A program made the position numbers and the translations under genes. The notes under the pieces were generated by a model. The model saw only the letters and a program-made list of their open reading frames with translations. It did not search any database and was not told the origin of the DNA. From contig NZ_VFTC01000010.1 of assembly GCF_007003975.1 (NCBI RefSeq), positions 62,001 to 126,000 of the forward strand: a stretch of DNA of 64,000 bases, given 5' to 3'. The DNA comes from Mesorhizobium sp. WSM4306. GTDB lineage: Bacteria; Pseudomonadota; Alphaproteobacteria; Rhizobiales; Rhizobiaceae. Each line of letters starts with the position of its first letter. Positions within the stretch are counted from its first letter, which is position 1. This document shows positions 34,566 to 44,518 of this stretch, in pieces.

Positions 34566-35498
34566 ATGCTAGCGAAACGACTTCACATCCAGCTTATGCA
34601 ATGGAAGCCCTATTCCGAGGCGCGCGGGCACGAGCTGGAATGGTATCTGTGGTTCGAGGGGCGGCAGGCCTTCAGCCTGTTCGACAAGGGCGCGAGCGAT
34701 ATCGTCCCAGCGCCTGGGTACTTTACCGACAGCCGGAACCCCGGCGCTCACCCGGTTCATCCGATGATCTATCCGCTGGTCGTCAACAACCGCTTCAAGG
34801 TGCGGCTGGTCGCGTTGGGGCGCGACTCCCCGGACCCCGACGACACGGCCAAGGGCGAATTCACCATCGACCTCGACACCAAATATCCGCCGGTTTCCGA
34901 CTGGCGCATCATTGCTGCCGATCCGCGCAACAGCGACCTCAACGTGGAAGCCTCGTTCCAGCTGCAATGGCTGGACTATGTCGACACCAACGAGATCCCC
35001 GACACCGGCGTGCCGCGCATCATCGACAAGTCCAATTATCCCTATCCATGGGGCGCGGAAGTGATGGTGTTCGAACACTGGCTCGGGCTTGGCCGCAAGG
35101 CAGCGCTCAAGCTTGTCGACCAGAACCGCGCATCGCGCCGCGAATACTGGATGATCAATGGCAATGCGGCCCGGCGCATGGTGCAGGACGTCTATCGCTT
35201 CAACGTCAACCAGCTGGGCGTCGCCAACGACACGATCAGCAGCGTTTACGTGCCGAAGCTCAATGCCGGCCACGTCACGGTGACGCTTTACGAACACGAC
35301 TTCAGCGACAGCCGCTTCGCGCAAGGGGCGAAGAAGTCCTTCGGCTCGGTCGGCCTCTTCAATCTCAGGGATACCGGTTTCGACGACCGCGCTTCAGCGG
35401 CCGAGGTCATCCATACCTATCCCAAGGTGATACATCGGGACGTGCACTGGGGCAGCTCTTTGCCAAATCGGTGGGCTCAAGACGGTCCGTCGACATGA
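34566..35498 (+). CDS. unnamed protein with a beta/gamma-crystallin-like C-terminus
   Basis: The 310-aa protein has no signal peptide. Near residues 220-290 it contains NDTISSVYVPKL followed by VTVTLYEHDFSDSRF, then LRDTGFDDRASAAEVI. That is the pattern of two successive Greek-key motifs of beta/gamma-crystallins (end of motif N-D-x-I-S-S-V-x-V, the LYEH start, and the G-F-x-D-x-A-S close). The N-terminal 210 residues have no family I recognise (EWYLWFEGRQAFSLFDKGAS). The start has AGGAG seven bases upstream. Its 3' end overlaps the convergent dehydrogenase gene by 22 bases. Confidence 0.6.
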   Translation: MLAKRLHIQLMQWKPYSEARGHELEWYLWFEGRQAFSLFDKGASDIVPAPGYFTDSRNPGAHPVHPMIYPLVVNNRFKVRLVALGRDSPDPDDTAKGEFTIDLDTKYPPVSDWRIIAADPRNSDLNVEASFQLQWLDYVDTNEIPDTGVPRIIDKSNYPYPWGAEVMVFEHWLGLGRKAALKLVDQNRASRREYWMINGNAARRMVQDVYRFNVNQLGVANDTISSVYVPKLNAGHVTVTLYEHDFSDSRFAQGAKKSFGSVGLFNLRDTGFDDRASAAEVIHTYPKVIHRDVHWGSSLPNRWAQDGPST

Positions 35499-36826
35499 AT
35501 GATGCGCCAGATGGTGCCATTGGCATCCTCGGTGAGGATGAGCGCGCCGTCTTTGGCCACCGCGACGCCGACCGGCCGGCCCCAGACGGTGTCATCGGAG
35601 AGGACGAAGCCGGTGGCGAAATCCTGGTATTCACCGGTCGGCTTGCCATCGCTGAATCTCAACCGCACCACCTTGTAGCCGGTGCGTACACCGCGGTTCC
35701 AGGAGCCGTGCAGGGCGACGAAGGCATCGCCCCGATACTCGGCGGGAAAATTGCCGCCGTCATAGAAGGCGATGTTGAGCGGCGCCGAATGCGCCTGCAT
35801 CAGAACGTCCGGCACCGTGACCGAGCCGGCGAGGTCACGCCGCGCGCCCTTGTGGCGCGGGTCTTCGTTGGCGCCGATGTAATACCAGGGCCAGCCGTAG
35901 AAGGCGCCGTCCTTGACTGACGTGGCGTATTCGAAGGGGACATTGTCACCCAGCCCGTCGCGCTCGTTGACGACGCACCAGAGCGCCCCGGTCGCCGGCT
36001 GCACGGTCATCCCTGAACAATTGCGCAGGCCGGTGGCGAGGATGCGGCCATTCTTGCCGTCGGGGTCGAAAGCGAGGACGTCGGCGCGGCCGTCTTCGTC
36101 GCCCCAGGCGGCGCCGAGCGGCATGGACTTGGCCCAGGTATCGAGGCCGCCATCCGGTTCCTTCTCCATGCCCTCGGCGACATTCGATCCGGAACCGACC
36201 GAGAGATACAGCGCCTTGCCGTCGGGCGAGAAGGCGATGTCGCGGGTCCAGTGGCCACCCGATGGGATGCTGGACACGATCGTCTCCGCTTCGCCTGAGG
36301 CCTTCAGGTCGCCGTCGCGATAGACGAAGCGGACGACGCTGTCGTTGTTGGCGACATAGACCCATTGCGGCTTGTCACCCGGCGGGTAGAAGGCGATGCC
36401 GTAGGGCTGGTTGAGATCGCCGGCAAAGATTCCTTGCTCGGCAGGCTTAGCGCTGCCCTTGGTCAGTCGATAGACGCGGATCTGGTTGGCGTCGCTATCG
36501 GCGACGAACAGATCGCCATTGGGTGCCACGCGCACCACGCGCGGATTGGCGATACCGGAAGCGACCATTTCGGCCGAGAAGCCGGGCGGCAGGACAGGCT
36601 TGGTGCCTTCCGGCCGATCACCGAGGCCGGCGCCGTTGGAGGCGGATTCGGTGAGATAGGGCTTTTGCAGATCATCCGGCTTGATCAGCCGGCGCACGCC
36701 CGGTTTGTCGGCTTTCCAATCGCCGAAGGCGTCTTTGCCCGTTAGCAGCGGCTGATCGGCCTGCTGTGCGAAGGCACTGGTGGCCACAAGCAGGGCAAGG
36801 CCCGCCAAGCCGGCAATCCGAACCAT
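35477..36826 (-). CDS. PQQ-dependent sugar dehydrogenase-like (sorbosone dehydrogenase family) secreted protein
   Basis: The 449-aa protein has a signal peptide (GLAGLALLVATSAFAQQ) and a six-bladed beta-propeller like soluble glucose/sorbosone dehydrogenases: GDLFVADSDANQIRVYRL, HWTRDIAFSPDGKALYLSVG, GTGLRNCSGMT-like piece ATGLRNCSGMTVQP, AHSAPLNIAFYDG and ALHGSWNRGVRTGY. The family oxidises sugars in the periplasm with PQQ. No pqq biosynthesis gene is in the window. ATG 36826 is preferred as GAGGAGAA precedes it; the ORF to 36964 lacks a signal peptide. Confidence 0.87.
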   Translation of the reverse strand: MVRIAGLAGLALLVATSAFAQQADQPLLTGKDAFGDWKADKPGVRRLIKPDDLQKPYLTESASNGAGLGDRPEGTKPVLPPGFSAEMVASGIANPRVVRVAPNGDLFVADSDANQIRVYRLTKGSAKPAEQGIFAGDLNQPYGIAFYPPGDKPQWVYVANNDSVVRFVYRDGDLKASGEAETIVSSIPSGGHWTRDIAFSPDGKALYLSVGSGSNVAEGMEKEPDGGLDTWAKSMPLGAAWGDEDGRADVLAFDPDGKNGRILATGLRNCSGMTVQPATGALWCVVNERDGLGDNVPFEYATSVKDGAFYGWPWYYIGANEDPRHKGARRDLAGSVTVPDVLMQAHSAPLNIAFYDGGNFPAEYRGDAFVALHGSWNRGVRTGYKVVRLRFSDGKPTGEYQDFATGFVLSDDTVWGRPVGVAVAKDGALILTEDANGTIWRIIHVDGPS

Positions 36827-36932
36827 GCTGTTCTCCTCGAATTCACGCCGCTCGGCGCGTGGTGCACAGAGGAGATATTGTGCGCGTGCCGCAAAAGAGA
36901 AGCGTGCGGGCACAGATTCAAGGCAGAACCGC

Positions 36933-37133
36933 TCAACCTTCCTCTTCGACGTCCAGATCGTCATCGAGACGCTTTTCCAGCTTCACGAGATCGTCCGGCA
37001 GCGGCAGGCCCATGGCGCGCATTTCGCGGAGTTTTTCGCGCAGCTGCTCCTGGATCTCGTGCTCGTCTTCCGGCTGGTTGACCATTTCCTCGAGCAGCAG
37101 GCTGATCTGGGCCTTGAACGATTCAAGCGCCAT
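36933..37133 (-). CDS. small acidic coiled-coil-like protein downstream of hrcA
   Basis: The 66-aa protein is rich in Glu, Asp, Leu and Lys (SLLLEEMVNQPEDEHEIQEQ, LREKLREMRAMG) and is predicted to be helical. It lies 36 bases downstream of hrcA on the same strand and is probably co-transcribed. I do not recognise its function. Confidence 0.65.
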   Translation of the reverse strand: MALESFKAQISLLLEEMVNQPEDEHEIQEQLREKLREMRAMGLPLPDDLVKLEKRLDDDLDVEEEG

Positions 37134-37169
37134 TCTGCGCCCTCCTTTGCGGTGATCCCGGCTTCGTAC

Positions 37170-38255
37170 TTATCTCAACATCCGGGTAATCAATTGGGCA
37201 GTGTAGTCGACCATTGGCACGATGCGGGCATAATTCAGCCTGGTCGGGCCGATGACGCCGAGCGCGCCGACGACGCGGGCGTCCTTGTCGCGGTAGGGCG
37301 CCACCACCAGCGACGAGCCCGACAGCGAAAACAGCTTGTTTTCCGAACCGATGAAGATGCGCACGCCAGGCCCCTCTTCGGCGAGGTCGAGCAGCTGGAT
37401 CAGCCCGTCCTGCGTCTCCAGATCCTCGAACAGGTGCCTGAGCAATTCGATGTCGGCCTGGGCGGTGACGTTTTCGAGCAGGTTGGCGCGGCCGCGCACG
37501 ATAAGGCGCGCCGGCAGGCCGCTGTCGGCGCCGGCCCATACCGCCAGGCCTTTCTCGACCAGATCCTGCGACAGCGTGTCGAGGGCGGCCCGGGTCTCGT
37601 CCTTGATGCGGGCAATCTCTATGCGCGCCTCGGCCAGCGTGCGGCCCCTGATATGAGCGTTGAGGAAGTTCGAGGCTTCGTGCAGCTGCGACACGGTGAT
37701 GCCGGCCGGCAGGTCGACGACGCGGTTCTCGACGTCGCCGTTCTGCGACACCATCACGGCCAGCGCCTTGGTCGGCTCGAGCTGGATGAATTCGATATGC
37801 TTCAGCGCCACCTCGTTCTTGGTGGCGAGCACCAGCCCGGCGCCGCGCGACATGCCCGACAGCATCTGGCTGGCTTCGGTCAGCATGTGTTCCAGCGTCG
37901 CGCCCGAGCCGGAGGCGCGCACCTGGGCCTCGATGACGCGGCGTTCCTCGTCGGAGAGATCGCCGAGTTCCATGAAGGCATCGACGAAGAAGCGCAGGCC
38001 GGTCTGTGTCGGCAGCCGCCCGGCCGAGATGTGCGGGGCATAGATCAGGCCGAGATGTTCGAGATCGCTCATCACGTTGCGGATGGTGGCCGGCGACAGC
38101 GACGACGGCAGGATGCGCGACAGGCTGCGCGATCCCACAGGCTCACCATCCTTGAGGTAGGAATCAACGATGCGCCGGAAAATGTCGCGCGAGCGCATGT
38201 CGAGCGACTGCAGCGCGGGCGCCAGCAGACTGGGTTCGGTGACTGCCTTGGTCAT
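37170..38255 (-). CDS. hrcA: heat-inducible transcription repressor HrcA
   Basis: The 361-aa protein matches HrcA: the winged-helix domain [25 protein letters not shown] and [19 protein letters not shown], then [22 protein letters not shown], then the GAF-like domain ([21 protein letters not shown]). It represses chaperone operons such as groESL at CIRCE sites. No CIRCE element is visible in its own upstream region. The start at 38255 begins MTKAVTEP. It is divergent from rph, a common arrangement in alphaproteobacteria. Confidence 0.95.
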   Translation of the reverse strand: MTKAVTEPSLLAPALQSLDMRSRDIFRRIVDSYLKDGEPVGSRSLSRILPSSLSPATIRNVMSDLEHLGLIYAPHISAGRLPTQTGLRFFVDAFMELGDLSDEERRVIEAQVRASGSGATLEHMLTEASQMLSGMSRGAGLVLATKNEVALKHIEFIQLEPTKALAVMVSQNGDVENRVVDLPAGITVSQLHEASNFLNAHIRGRTLAEARIEIARIKDETRAALDTLSQDLVEKGLAVWAGADSGLPARLIVRGRANLLENVTAQADIELLRHLFEDLETQDGLIQLLDLAEEGPGVRIFIGSENKLFSLSGSSLVVAPYRDKDARVVGALGVIGPTRLNYARIVPMVDYTAQLITRMLR

Positions 38256-38427
38256 TCGGGCCAAAAACCTCCGTCCCAAGGATATAGACTTCCATCACCC
38301 CCGCGCAACCCGGCGTCGCTCTTGCGATCGCGGGCTGCCGCGTTTGCGGCCATTTTCCTTTGCGCCATGGGCTGCATGCGTCTACAAGCCGCCGACGCAA
38401 CCGCAAAAAGAACAGAAAGAGGCCTCG

Positions 38428-39144
38428 ATGCGCCCCTCCAAGCGCCAAGCCGACGAAATGCGCGCCATCTCCTTCGAGCGTGGCGTGTCCAAACACGCCG
38501 AGGGGTCGTGCCTGGTGAAATTCGGCGACACGCATGTGCTGTGCACGGCGAGCCTGGAGGAAAAGGTGCCGGGCTGGATGCGCAATTCCGGCAAGGGCTG
38601 GGTGACCGCCGAATACGGCATGCTGCCGCGCTCGACCGGCGAACGCATGCGCCGCGAGGCTTCGGCCGGCAAGCAAGGCGGCCGCACGCTGGAGATCCAG
38701 CGGTTGATCGGCCGCAGCTTGCGCGCCGTGGTCGATTTGCAGGCGCTCGGCGAACAGCAAATCACCGTCGACTGCGATGTCATTCAGGCCGATGGCGGCA
38801 CCCGCACGGCCTCGATCACCGGCGGCTGGGTGGCGCTTTACGATTGCCTGCGCTGGATGGAAGCGCGGCAGATGGCCAGCGTTGCCAAAGTGCTGAAAGA
38901 CCATGTCGCGGCGATTTCCTGCGGCATCCATGACGGCCAGCCGGTCATCGATCTCGACTATGTCGAGGATTCGTCCGCCGGCACCGACGCCAATTTCGTC
39001 ATGACCGGCAAGGGCGGCATCGTCGAGATCCAGGGCACCGCCGAGGGCGAGCCTTTTTCGGAAGGCCAGTTCGCGGAGTTGATGGGGCTGGCGAAGAAGG
39101 GCATCCAGCGGCTGGTGAGTTTGCAACAGATGGCTGTGGCGTAA
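38428..39144 (+). CDS. rph: ribonuclease PH
   Basis: The 238-aa phosphorolytic exoribonuclease starts [20 protein letters not shown] and has [38 protein letters not shown] and [19 protein letters not shown]. It trims tRNA 3' ends. AAAGAGG precedes the ATG at 38428. It is full length. Confidence 0.96.
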   Translation: MRPSKRQADEMRAISFERGVSKHAEGSCLVKFGDTHVLCTASLEEKVPGWMRNSGKGWVTAEYGMLPRSTGERMRREASAGKQGGRTLEIQRLIGRSLRAVVDLQALGEQQITVDCDVIQADGGTRTASITGGWVALYDCLRWMEARQMASVAKVLKDHVAAISCGIHDGQPVIDLDYVEDSSAGTDANFVMTGKGGIVEIQGTAEGEPFSEGQFAELMGLAKKGIQRLVSLQQMAVA

Positions 39145-39166
39145 TTTCGAAATGTCGAGCTTGAGT

Positions 39167-39326
39167 GCCCCCCTCTGTCCTGCCGGACATCTCCCCCACA
39201 AGGAGGGAGATTGGCAGCTTCGGCGCTCCGTTCACGCGTCCAGCGCAAGTGATTGGCAAAATCCGCGATGGAGCCTGATCTCCCCCCTCGTGGGGGAGAT
39301 GCCCGGCAGGGCAGAGGGGGGCGCCT
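39167..39326. repeat. palindromic intergenic element, family B copy 6, abutting the VOC gene start
   Basis: CCCCCCTCTGTCCTGCCGG and CATCTCCCCCACAAGGAGGG on the left mirror CCCCTCGTGGGGGAGATG and CCCGGCAGGGCAGAGGGGGG on the right. The right end, AGAGGGGGGC, is within 12 bases of the GTG of the next gene and seems to act as its ribosome site. Confidence 0.75.
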
Positions 39327-39327
39327 C

Positions 39328-39738
39328 GTGACTCCCTCCGCTATTCTTGAGTCCGCGCTTTATGTCACCGACTTGCATGCGGCCGAAATCTTCTACCGCG
39401 ATGTGATCGGCCTCGAACCACTCGGCAAGGTCGAAAACCGTCACGTCTTCTTCCGCTGCGGCGCTGGCGTTCTCCTCCTCTTCAACGCCGAAGCCACAAA
39501 AATCCCGCCGGCGCCGGATGCGCGGCTGAAAGTGCCGCCGCATGGCACGGTCGGCGAGGGTCATCTTTGCTTTGCCGCAAGCGCTGATGAGTTCGCCCGC
39601 TGGAAGGCGCAGCTTGAGGCGAAAAACATCGCCATCGAAAGCGAATTCGAATGGCCGCAAGGTGGGCGTTCGATCTATATACGCGACCCCTCGGGCAATT
39701 CGATCGAATTCGCCGAGCCACGGATCTGGGGCCTTTGA
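39328..39738 (+). CDS. VOC superfamily (glyoxalase/bleomycin resistance-like) protein
   Basis: The 136-aa protein has two VOC half-motifs: [26 protein letters not shown] with the N-terminal His, and the C-terminal [21 protein letters not shown] with the metal-ligand Glu. Metal-dependent isomerase, dioxygenase or binding roles are possible. The start is GTG 39328. It is coupled to rdgB by a TGATG overlap. Confidence 0.85.
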   Translation: MTPSAILESALYVTDLHAAEIFYRDVIGLEPLGKVENRHVFFRCGAGVLLLFNAEATKIPPAPDARLKVPPHGTVGEGHLCFAASADEFARWKAQLEAKNIAIESEFEWPQGGRSIYIRDPSGNSIEFAEPRIWGL

Positions 39739-40385
39739 TGCATTCTCTCGATGGAAAGCAGATCGTCGTCGCCAGCCACAATGAAGGCAAGCTGCGCGAA
39801 TTCGCCGATTTGATGGGTCCGTTCGGATTCGAGGCGAAATCGGCCAAGGACTACGGGCTGTCGGAACCGGACGAGACCGGCGCCACCTTCGAGGAAAACG
39901 CCTACATCAAGGCTGTTGCGGCGGCTAAAGCCACAGGCCTGCCGGCGCTGTCGGACGATTCGGGCCTTTGCGTCGACGCGCTTGACGGCGCGCCGGGTGT
40001 CTACACCGCCAACTGGGCCGAAACCCCGGAAGGCACGCGCGATTTCGGCATGGCCATGCAGCGCACGGAAGTGGCGCTGCAGGAGGTCGGCGCGGCCGAG
40101 CCGGCTCAGCGCAAGGGCCACTTCGTTGCCGTCATCTGCCTCGCCTTTCCCGACGGCGAGGCTGAATATTATCGCGGCGAGGCCAAGGGCACGCTGGTCT
40201 GGCCGCCGCGCGGCGAGCTCGGCTTCGGCTACGACCCGGTGTTTTTGCCCGACGGTTTCGACAAGACGTTCGGCGAGATGAGCGCCGAGGAAAAGCATGG
40301 CTGGAAGCCCGGCCAGCCGACCGCGCTGTCGCATCGCGCCCGCGCCTTCCAGAAATTCGCCCGCGCCAGGTTAGGCTCAACCTGA
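39738..40385 (+). CDS. rdgB: non-canonical purine NTP pyrophosphatase (RdgB/HAM1)
   Basis: The 215-aa protein starts with [17 protein letters not shown] (the SxNxxK phosphate motif) and has [33 protein letters not shown] and [15 protein letters not shown], all hallmarks of HAM1. It hydrolyses dITP and XTP to prevent mutagenic base incorporation. It lies between VOC and hemW with TGATG overlaps at both ends. Confidence 0.96.
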   Translation: MHSLDGKQIVVASHNEGKLREFADLMGPFGFEAKSAKDYGLSEPDETGATFEENAYIKAVAAAKATGLPALSDDSGLCVDALDGAPGVYTANWAETPEGTRDFGMAMQRTEVALQEVGAAEPAQRKGHFVAVICLAFPDGEAEYYRGEAKGTLVWPPRGELGFGYDPVFLPDGFDKTFGEMSAEEKHGWKPGQPTALSHRARAFQKFARARLGST

Positions 40386-41542
40386 TGCCGCTGGACCGCA
40401 GCCCGGGCTTCGGCGTCTATGTCCACTGGCCGTTCTGCGCGGCCAAATGCCCGTATTGCGACTTCAACAGCCATGTCCGCCACCAGCCGGTCGACCAGCA
40501 GCGCTTTGCCCACGCCTTCGAGACCGAGCTCGCGACGATGCGCGGGCGCACCGGACCGCGCGAGGTGACCAGCATTTTTCTCGGCGGCGGCACGCCGTCG
40601 CTGATGCAGCCGCAGACGGTGGCGGCGGTGCTTGATGCGGTGGCCAAGAACTGGACCGTGCCCGATGGCATCGAGGTGACGCTGGAAGCCAACCCGTCCT
40701 CGGTCGAGGCCGAGCGTTTTCGCGGCTATCGCGCCGCCGGCGTCAACCGGGTGTCGCTCGGCGTGCAGGCGCTGAACGACAAGGATTTGCGTTTTCTCGG
40801 CCGGCTGCACAATGTCGACGAGGCGCTGCATGCCATTGGCCTGGCGCGGGAGATTTTTCCGCGCCTCTCCTTCGATCTGATCTATGCCCGTCCCGGCCAG
40901 ACGCTGGACGCCTGGCAGGCGGAGCTCGAACAGGCGATTGGCCACGCCGCCGACCATCTGTCGCTCTACCAGCTGACCATCGAGGAAGGCACGCCATTTC
41001 ACGCACTGCATGCGGCACACAAATTCACCATTCCCGACAATGACCGGGCGGCCGACCTCTATGCGCTGACGCAGGAGGTCACCGCGGCGCATGGTTTGCC
41101 AGCTTATGAGATTTCCAACCACGCCAAGCCGGGCGCCGAGAGCCGGCACAATCTGACCTACTGGCGCTATGGCGAATATGTCGGCGTCGGGCCGGGCGCG
41201 CATGGCCGCTTCATTGAGAACGGCCACCGCACCGTCACCATCGCCGAGCGGATGCCGGAGACCTGGGCCAATCTGGTCGAGGCCAAGGGCCATGGCGTCA
41301 CCGGCGGCGAAGTCTTGACGCGTTCGGAGGAGGCCGACGAGTTCCTGTTGATGGGGCTCAGGCTGGCCGAGGGCATCGACCTCACCCGTTACGAGGCGTT
41401 TTCCGGGCGCGGCCTGTCCAGCGCGCGGCTGTCGGTGCTGCAGGACGAGGGGCTGGTGGCGCCGATCGGCAATGCAAGGCTGCGCGCCACGCCGGCCGGC
41501 ATGATCGTGCTCGATGCCGTGGTGGCGGATCTGGCGCGGTAA
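40385..41542 (+). CDS. hemW: radical SAM heme chaperone HemW
   Basis: The 385-aa protein has the radical SAM motif with Cys18, Cys22 and Cys25 (VHWPFCAAKCPYCDFNSH), then TSIFLGGGTPSLM, and the HemW-type C-terminal domain (NLTYWRYGEYVGVGPGAHG, LMGLRLAEGIDLTRYEAF). The CxxxCxxC plus C-less HNLTYW pattern separates HemW from true HemN. It delivers heme to respiratory enzymes. The start overlaps the rdgB stop (TGATG). Confidence 0.94.
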   Translation: MPLDRSPGFGVYVHWPFCAAKCPYCDFNSHVRHQPVDQQRFAHAFETELATMRGRTGPREVTSIFLGGGTPSLMQPQTVAAVLDAVAKNWTVPDGIEVTLEANPSSVEAERFRGYRAAGVNRVSLGVQALNDKDLRFLGRLHNVDEALHAIGLAREIFPRLSFDLIYARPGQTLDAWQAELEQAIGHAADHLSLYQLTIEEGTPFHALHAAHKFTIPDNDRAADLYALTQEVTAAHGLPAYEISNHAKPGAESRHNLTYWRYGEYVGVGPGAHGRFIENGHRTVTIAERMPETWANLVEAKGHGVTGGEVLTRSEEADEFLLMGLRLAEGIDLTRYEAFSGRGLSSARLSVLQDEGLVAPIGNARLRATPAGMIVLDAVVADLAR

Positions 41543-41589
41543 CCCTTGAGAAACGTCCTCTTGAAATTGCTTAGCTACCGCGTGCTCTA

Positions 41590-41720
41590 GGCATCGTGCT
41601 TGTGGCGGTGTTTGGTGCGATCTTTCTCGGCGAGCGACTGACCGGCGCGAACTGGCTTGGCGTCGGCCTTGTCGCGGCGGACGCTGTGCTGGTCGTTCAT
41701 CGGATGCGGCGGCACGCCTT
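41590..41720 (+). pseudogene. C-terminal fragment of an EamA/DMT transporter
   Basis: The frame reads VLVAVFGAIFLGERLTGANW then LGVGLVAADAVLVVHR, the last two helices of an EamA transporter. No helices precede it and no start codon with ribosome site fits. It lies in the interval after hemW and is a decayed fragment. Confidence 0.5.
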
Positions 41721-41782
41721 CTCTGGCGCTCTTGGTTTCAAGACGGGTGATGAAGATATCGAAGCGATTGGGCATCGTCCGG

Positions 41783-41974
41783 TCAGTGCTCCGTCGTGCT
41801 GCTTGGCTGGGGCTGATTGTCGGAAAGCCTGACATTCGTCGGCAAGGGGGTGATGGCCCGCCTGGTCAGGCTGGTGTCGCTCTTGGCAAGCAGACGCTTG
41901 TCCTTTGGCGCGGGCACGCGCTTGCGCCCGGCATAGTAGGGCTCGAAAACGTCCTGCAATTTGAGGCTGTCCAT
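41783..41974 (-). CDS. 63-residue protein of unknown function
   Basis: The product starts MDSLKLQDVFEPYYAGRKRV and is hydrophilic, with many Arg, Lys, Ser and Thr. A very strong ribosome site, GAGGAGGAGG, lies 7 bases upstream of the ATG at 41974, which supports real translation. I do not recognise it. The rest of the interval 41543-42162 holds only the EamA fragment. Confidence 0.5.
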   Translation of the reverse strand: MDSLKLQDVFEPYYAGRKRVPAPKDKRLLAKSDTSLTRRAITPLPTNVRLSDNQPQPSSTTEH

Positions 41975-42162
41975 CCTGTCCTCCTCCTCAAGAGACTCAG
42001 GTATTCAATCCGCCGGCCACGGTTTCGTTCCCCACTATGGCAAAGACATGGCGGCCGGATTACTTCCGCGTGAGATTTGGGGCGTGAGGTTCGGACCTGG
42101 ACGCCAGGCGTTTTGCAACCGGGCCTGCGCCGTGCCAAACAGGGCCGAACGGAGAATGAGCG

Positions 42163-43071
42163 GTGACCGGCGAAAAACGCAGCTATGTGATCGGCCAGAC
42201 CGAGATGCCGGCCCGGCCGCTGGAGCCGGCGCTGTATCTGGTGGCGACGCCGATCGGCAACCTCGCCGACATCACGCTGCGCGCGCTGGAAACGCTGGCC
42301 GCCGCCGACATCGTCGCTTGCGAGGACACCCGCGTCTCGCGCGTGCTGCTCGACCGCTACGGCATCCGCCGCCGCACCACCGCCTATCACGAGCACAATG
42401 CGCAAGAGGCAGGGCCGAAGCTGATCGCAGCGGTTGAGGCCGGGCAGAGTGTGGCGTTGATCTCGGATGCGGGCACGCCGCTGATCTCCGATCCCGGCTA
42501 CCGGCTGGTCGGCGAGGCACAGGAACGCGGCCTGCGCGTCGTGCCGATCCCCGGCCCGTCGGCGCCGCTGGCGGCGTTGACGGCGTCGGGCCTGCCGTCC
42601 GACGCCTTCCTGTTCGCCGGGTTTTTGCCGGTGAAGGCGGGGCAGCGGCTGACCAAGCTGGAGACGTTCAAGACGGTGCCGGCAACACTGATCTTCTTCG
42701 AATCGCCGCGCCGGCTGGCCGAGACGCTGGTCGCCATGGTCGAGGCGCTGGGTGGCGAGCGCAAGGCAGCCATCGGCCGCGAGCTGACCAAGACCTTTGA
42801 GGAGATGCGCACCGGTACGCTGCGGGTTCTGGCCGACCACTATGCGGCGGCCGACACGCCGAAGGGCGAGATCGTCATTTGCGTCGGTCCCGCCGAGGTC
42901 AAGGCCGACCAACCCGCCGACATCGACCGGCTGCTTTTGTCACTAGCCGCCGAAATGCCGGCTTCGAAGGCAGCGGCGGAAGCCGCAAAGATGACCGGCG
43001 GGCAGAAGCAGGCGCTGTACCGCCGGCTGCTTGAGCTCAGGGATGCCGCTGGAGAAGGCGAAGGTGGCTGA
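42163..43071 (+). CDS. rsmI: 16S rRNA (cytidine-1402-2'-O)-methyltransferase
   Basis: The 302-aa protein has [55 protein letters not shown] piece ([20 protein letters not shown]) and [14 protein letters not shown], which define RsmI. It uses SAM to methylate the decoding-site nucleotide C1402. The start is GTG 42163 behind GGAGAATGA. It overlaps the next gene, yraN, by 29 bases, as in many genomes. Confidence 0.95.
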   Translation: MTGEKRSYVIGQTEMPARPLEPALYLVATPIGNLADITLRALETLAAADIVACEDTRVSRVLLDRYGIRRRTTAYHEHNAQEAGPKLIAAVEAGQSVALISDAGTPLISDPGYRLVGEAQERGLRVVPIPGPSAPLAALTASGLPSDAFLFAGFLPVKAGQRLTKLETFKTVPATLIFFESPRRLAETLVAMVEALGGERKAAIGRELTKTFEEMRTGTLRVLADHYAAADTPKGEIVICVGPAEVKADQPADIDRLLLSLAAEMPASKAAAEAAKMTGGQKQALYRRLLELRDAAGEGEGG

Positions 43072-43441
43072 GCGCCCGAGCGCCAGCCGCCAAAGGGCCA
43101 ATCGGCGCGGCCATCGCGGCGAATGGCTGGCGGCAGCGGCGCTGATGCTGAAGGGCTACCGTATTCTCGCGCGCCGTCATCGCACGCGCTTCGGTGAAAT
43201 CGACCTGATCGCGCGGCGCGGTGACCTGGTGCTGTTCGTCGAGGTCAAGGCGCGGCGCACGCTGATGGAGGCGATGGAGGCGATCGGCCATGAATCCGAG
43301 CGGCGTATCGAGGGTGCTGCAGATATCTGGCTGTCGCGCCAGCCGGACTACGGGCGGTTGTCGATGCGTTTCGACATGGTTGCGGTGCTGCCGTGGCGCT
43401 GGCCGGTGCATGTCGAGAATGCGTTTTATGGGCGGAGTTGA
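43043..43441 (+). CDS. yraN: YraN/UPF0102 family nuclease-like protein
   Basis: The 132-aa protein has [47 protein letters not shown] (key pieces [10 protein letters not shown] and VFVEVKAR-like FVEVKARR), the Mrr-type endonuclease core of UPF0102. The ATG at 43043 lies within the end of rsmI. A role in DNA uptake or repair has been proposed for the family, without proof here. Confidence 0.9.
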   Translation: MPLEKAKVAERPSASRQRANRRGHRGEWLAAAALMLKGYRILARRHRTRFGEIDLIARRGDLVLFVEVKARRTLMEAMEAIGHESERRIEGAADIWLSRQPDYGRLSMRFDMVAVLPWRWPVHVENAFYGRS

Positions 43442-43469
43442 GGGCGGCTTACTGACAAGCGTTGCTCGC

Positions 43470-43556
43470 CCTTCGCTGGCTCAGGGCGTTCGTCGCTCGG
43501 AAAGCCAAGCAGTTGGCTTTCCGTCCGCTACGCGGACCGCTCCTCACCCCCAAATC
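43470..43556. repeat. repeat family E element
   Basis: CTCGGAAAGCCAAGCAGTTG and CTTTCCGTCCGCTACGCGGA match, inverted, the inner part of the composite repeat at 18530-18585. It lies between yraN and uppP. Confidence 0.55.
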
Positions 43557-44350
43557 ATCAACGCCACCAGCCCGACGCCACCCACCACCAGCCGCCACCA
43601 GCCGAACAGCGAGTAGCCGTTGCGCGAGACGTAATCGAGCAGGAAGCGGACGACGATCAGTGCGGCGACGAAGGCGGCGACGAAGCCGATGGCGATGATC
43701 GGCAGGTCGGCTGTCGTCAGGACGTTGCGGTTCTTGAACAGGTCGAAGGCGAAGGCGCCGACCATGGTCGGGATGGCAAGGAAGAAGGAGAATTCCGCCG
43801 CCGCGCGCTTGTCGACGCCCAGAAGCAGCGCGCCGACGATGGTCGAGCCGGAACGCGACGTGCCGGGGATCAGTGACAGGCATTGGAACAGGCCGATCTG
43901 CAGGTAAAGCCGGGTCGGGAACCGTTCGACGTCGCGGTAGACCGGTTTGAGGTTCATGCGGTCCACCGCCAGCAGGACGACGCCACCGATGATCAGCATG
44001 ATGCAGATCAGCCGTGGCGATTCGAACAGGATGGTCTTGATGAAATCATGCGCCAGCGCGCCGATGATGGCCGCCGGCAGGAAGGCGATCAAGATGCCGA
44101 TGACGAAATGCCGTGTCAGCCGGTCATGCGGCAGGTCGAGCAGCATTTGCCACAGGCGGCGGAAATAGACGCTGAGGATCGCCAGGATGGCGCCAAGCTG
44201 GATCAGGATCTCGAAGGCCTTACCTGTGGAATGGAAGCCGAGGAAATGACCGGCAAGCAGGATATGGCCGGTGGAGGACACCGGGATGAACTCGGTCAGC
44301 CCCTCCAGCAGGCCGAGCAGCAGGGCTTCGACAATGGTGTGGCTATCCAT
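43544..44350 (-). CDS. uppP: undecaprenyl-diphosphate phosphatase UppP (BacA)
   Basis: The 268-aa membrane protein has [22 protein letters not shown] (the Glu-rich catalytic motif), [18 protein letters not shown] and [20 protein letters not shown] (PGTSRSGST motif). It makes undecaprenyl phosphate for cell-wall synthesis and gives bacitracin tolerance. The start at 44350 matches the family N-terminus. The last 13 bases overlap the repeat element described just before. Confidence 0.95.
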   Translation of the reverse strand: MDSHTIVEALLLGLLEGLTEFIPVSSTGHILLAGHFLGFHSTGKAFEILIQLGAILAILSVYFRRLWQMLLDLPHDRLTRHFVIGILIAFLPAAIIGALAHDFIKTILFESPRLICIMLIIGGVVLLAVDRMNLKPVYRDVERFPTRLYLQIGLFQCLSLIPGTSRSGSTIVGALLLGVDKRAAAEFSFFLAIPTMVGAFAFDLFKNRNVLTTADLPIIAIGFVAAFVAALIVVRFLLDYVSRNGYSLFGWWRLVVGGVGLVALMIWG

Positions 44351-44518
44351 GGCAACCTCAGGATTCAAGTGACGGAAGGAAACGGCTTGCAAATGGCTTG
44401 CTTGTCACGGCGCGGAAGTCCCCCTATAGGTCGCAACACCGTGACGGCCGCATGACGGGCCGCCAAGACTTACCGGTGCGCCCTGCGATTGGCCAGTGCG
44501 CTGAATTATCGCGGAACC

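Noticed and set aside
38256..38427. CIRCE element between hrcA and rph
   Set aside because: No TTAGCACTC-N9-GAGTGCTAA-like dyad is present.
36780..38933. 717-codon + strand ORF
   Set aside because: Antisense to the sugar dehydrogenase, hrcA and the start of rph. Composition is His/Gln/Arg-rich shadow translation typical of high-GC DNA; the genes opposite are clear families.
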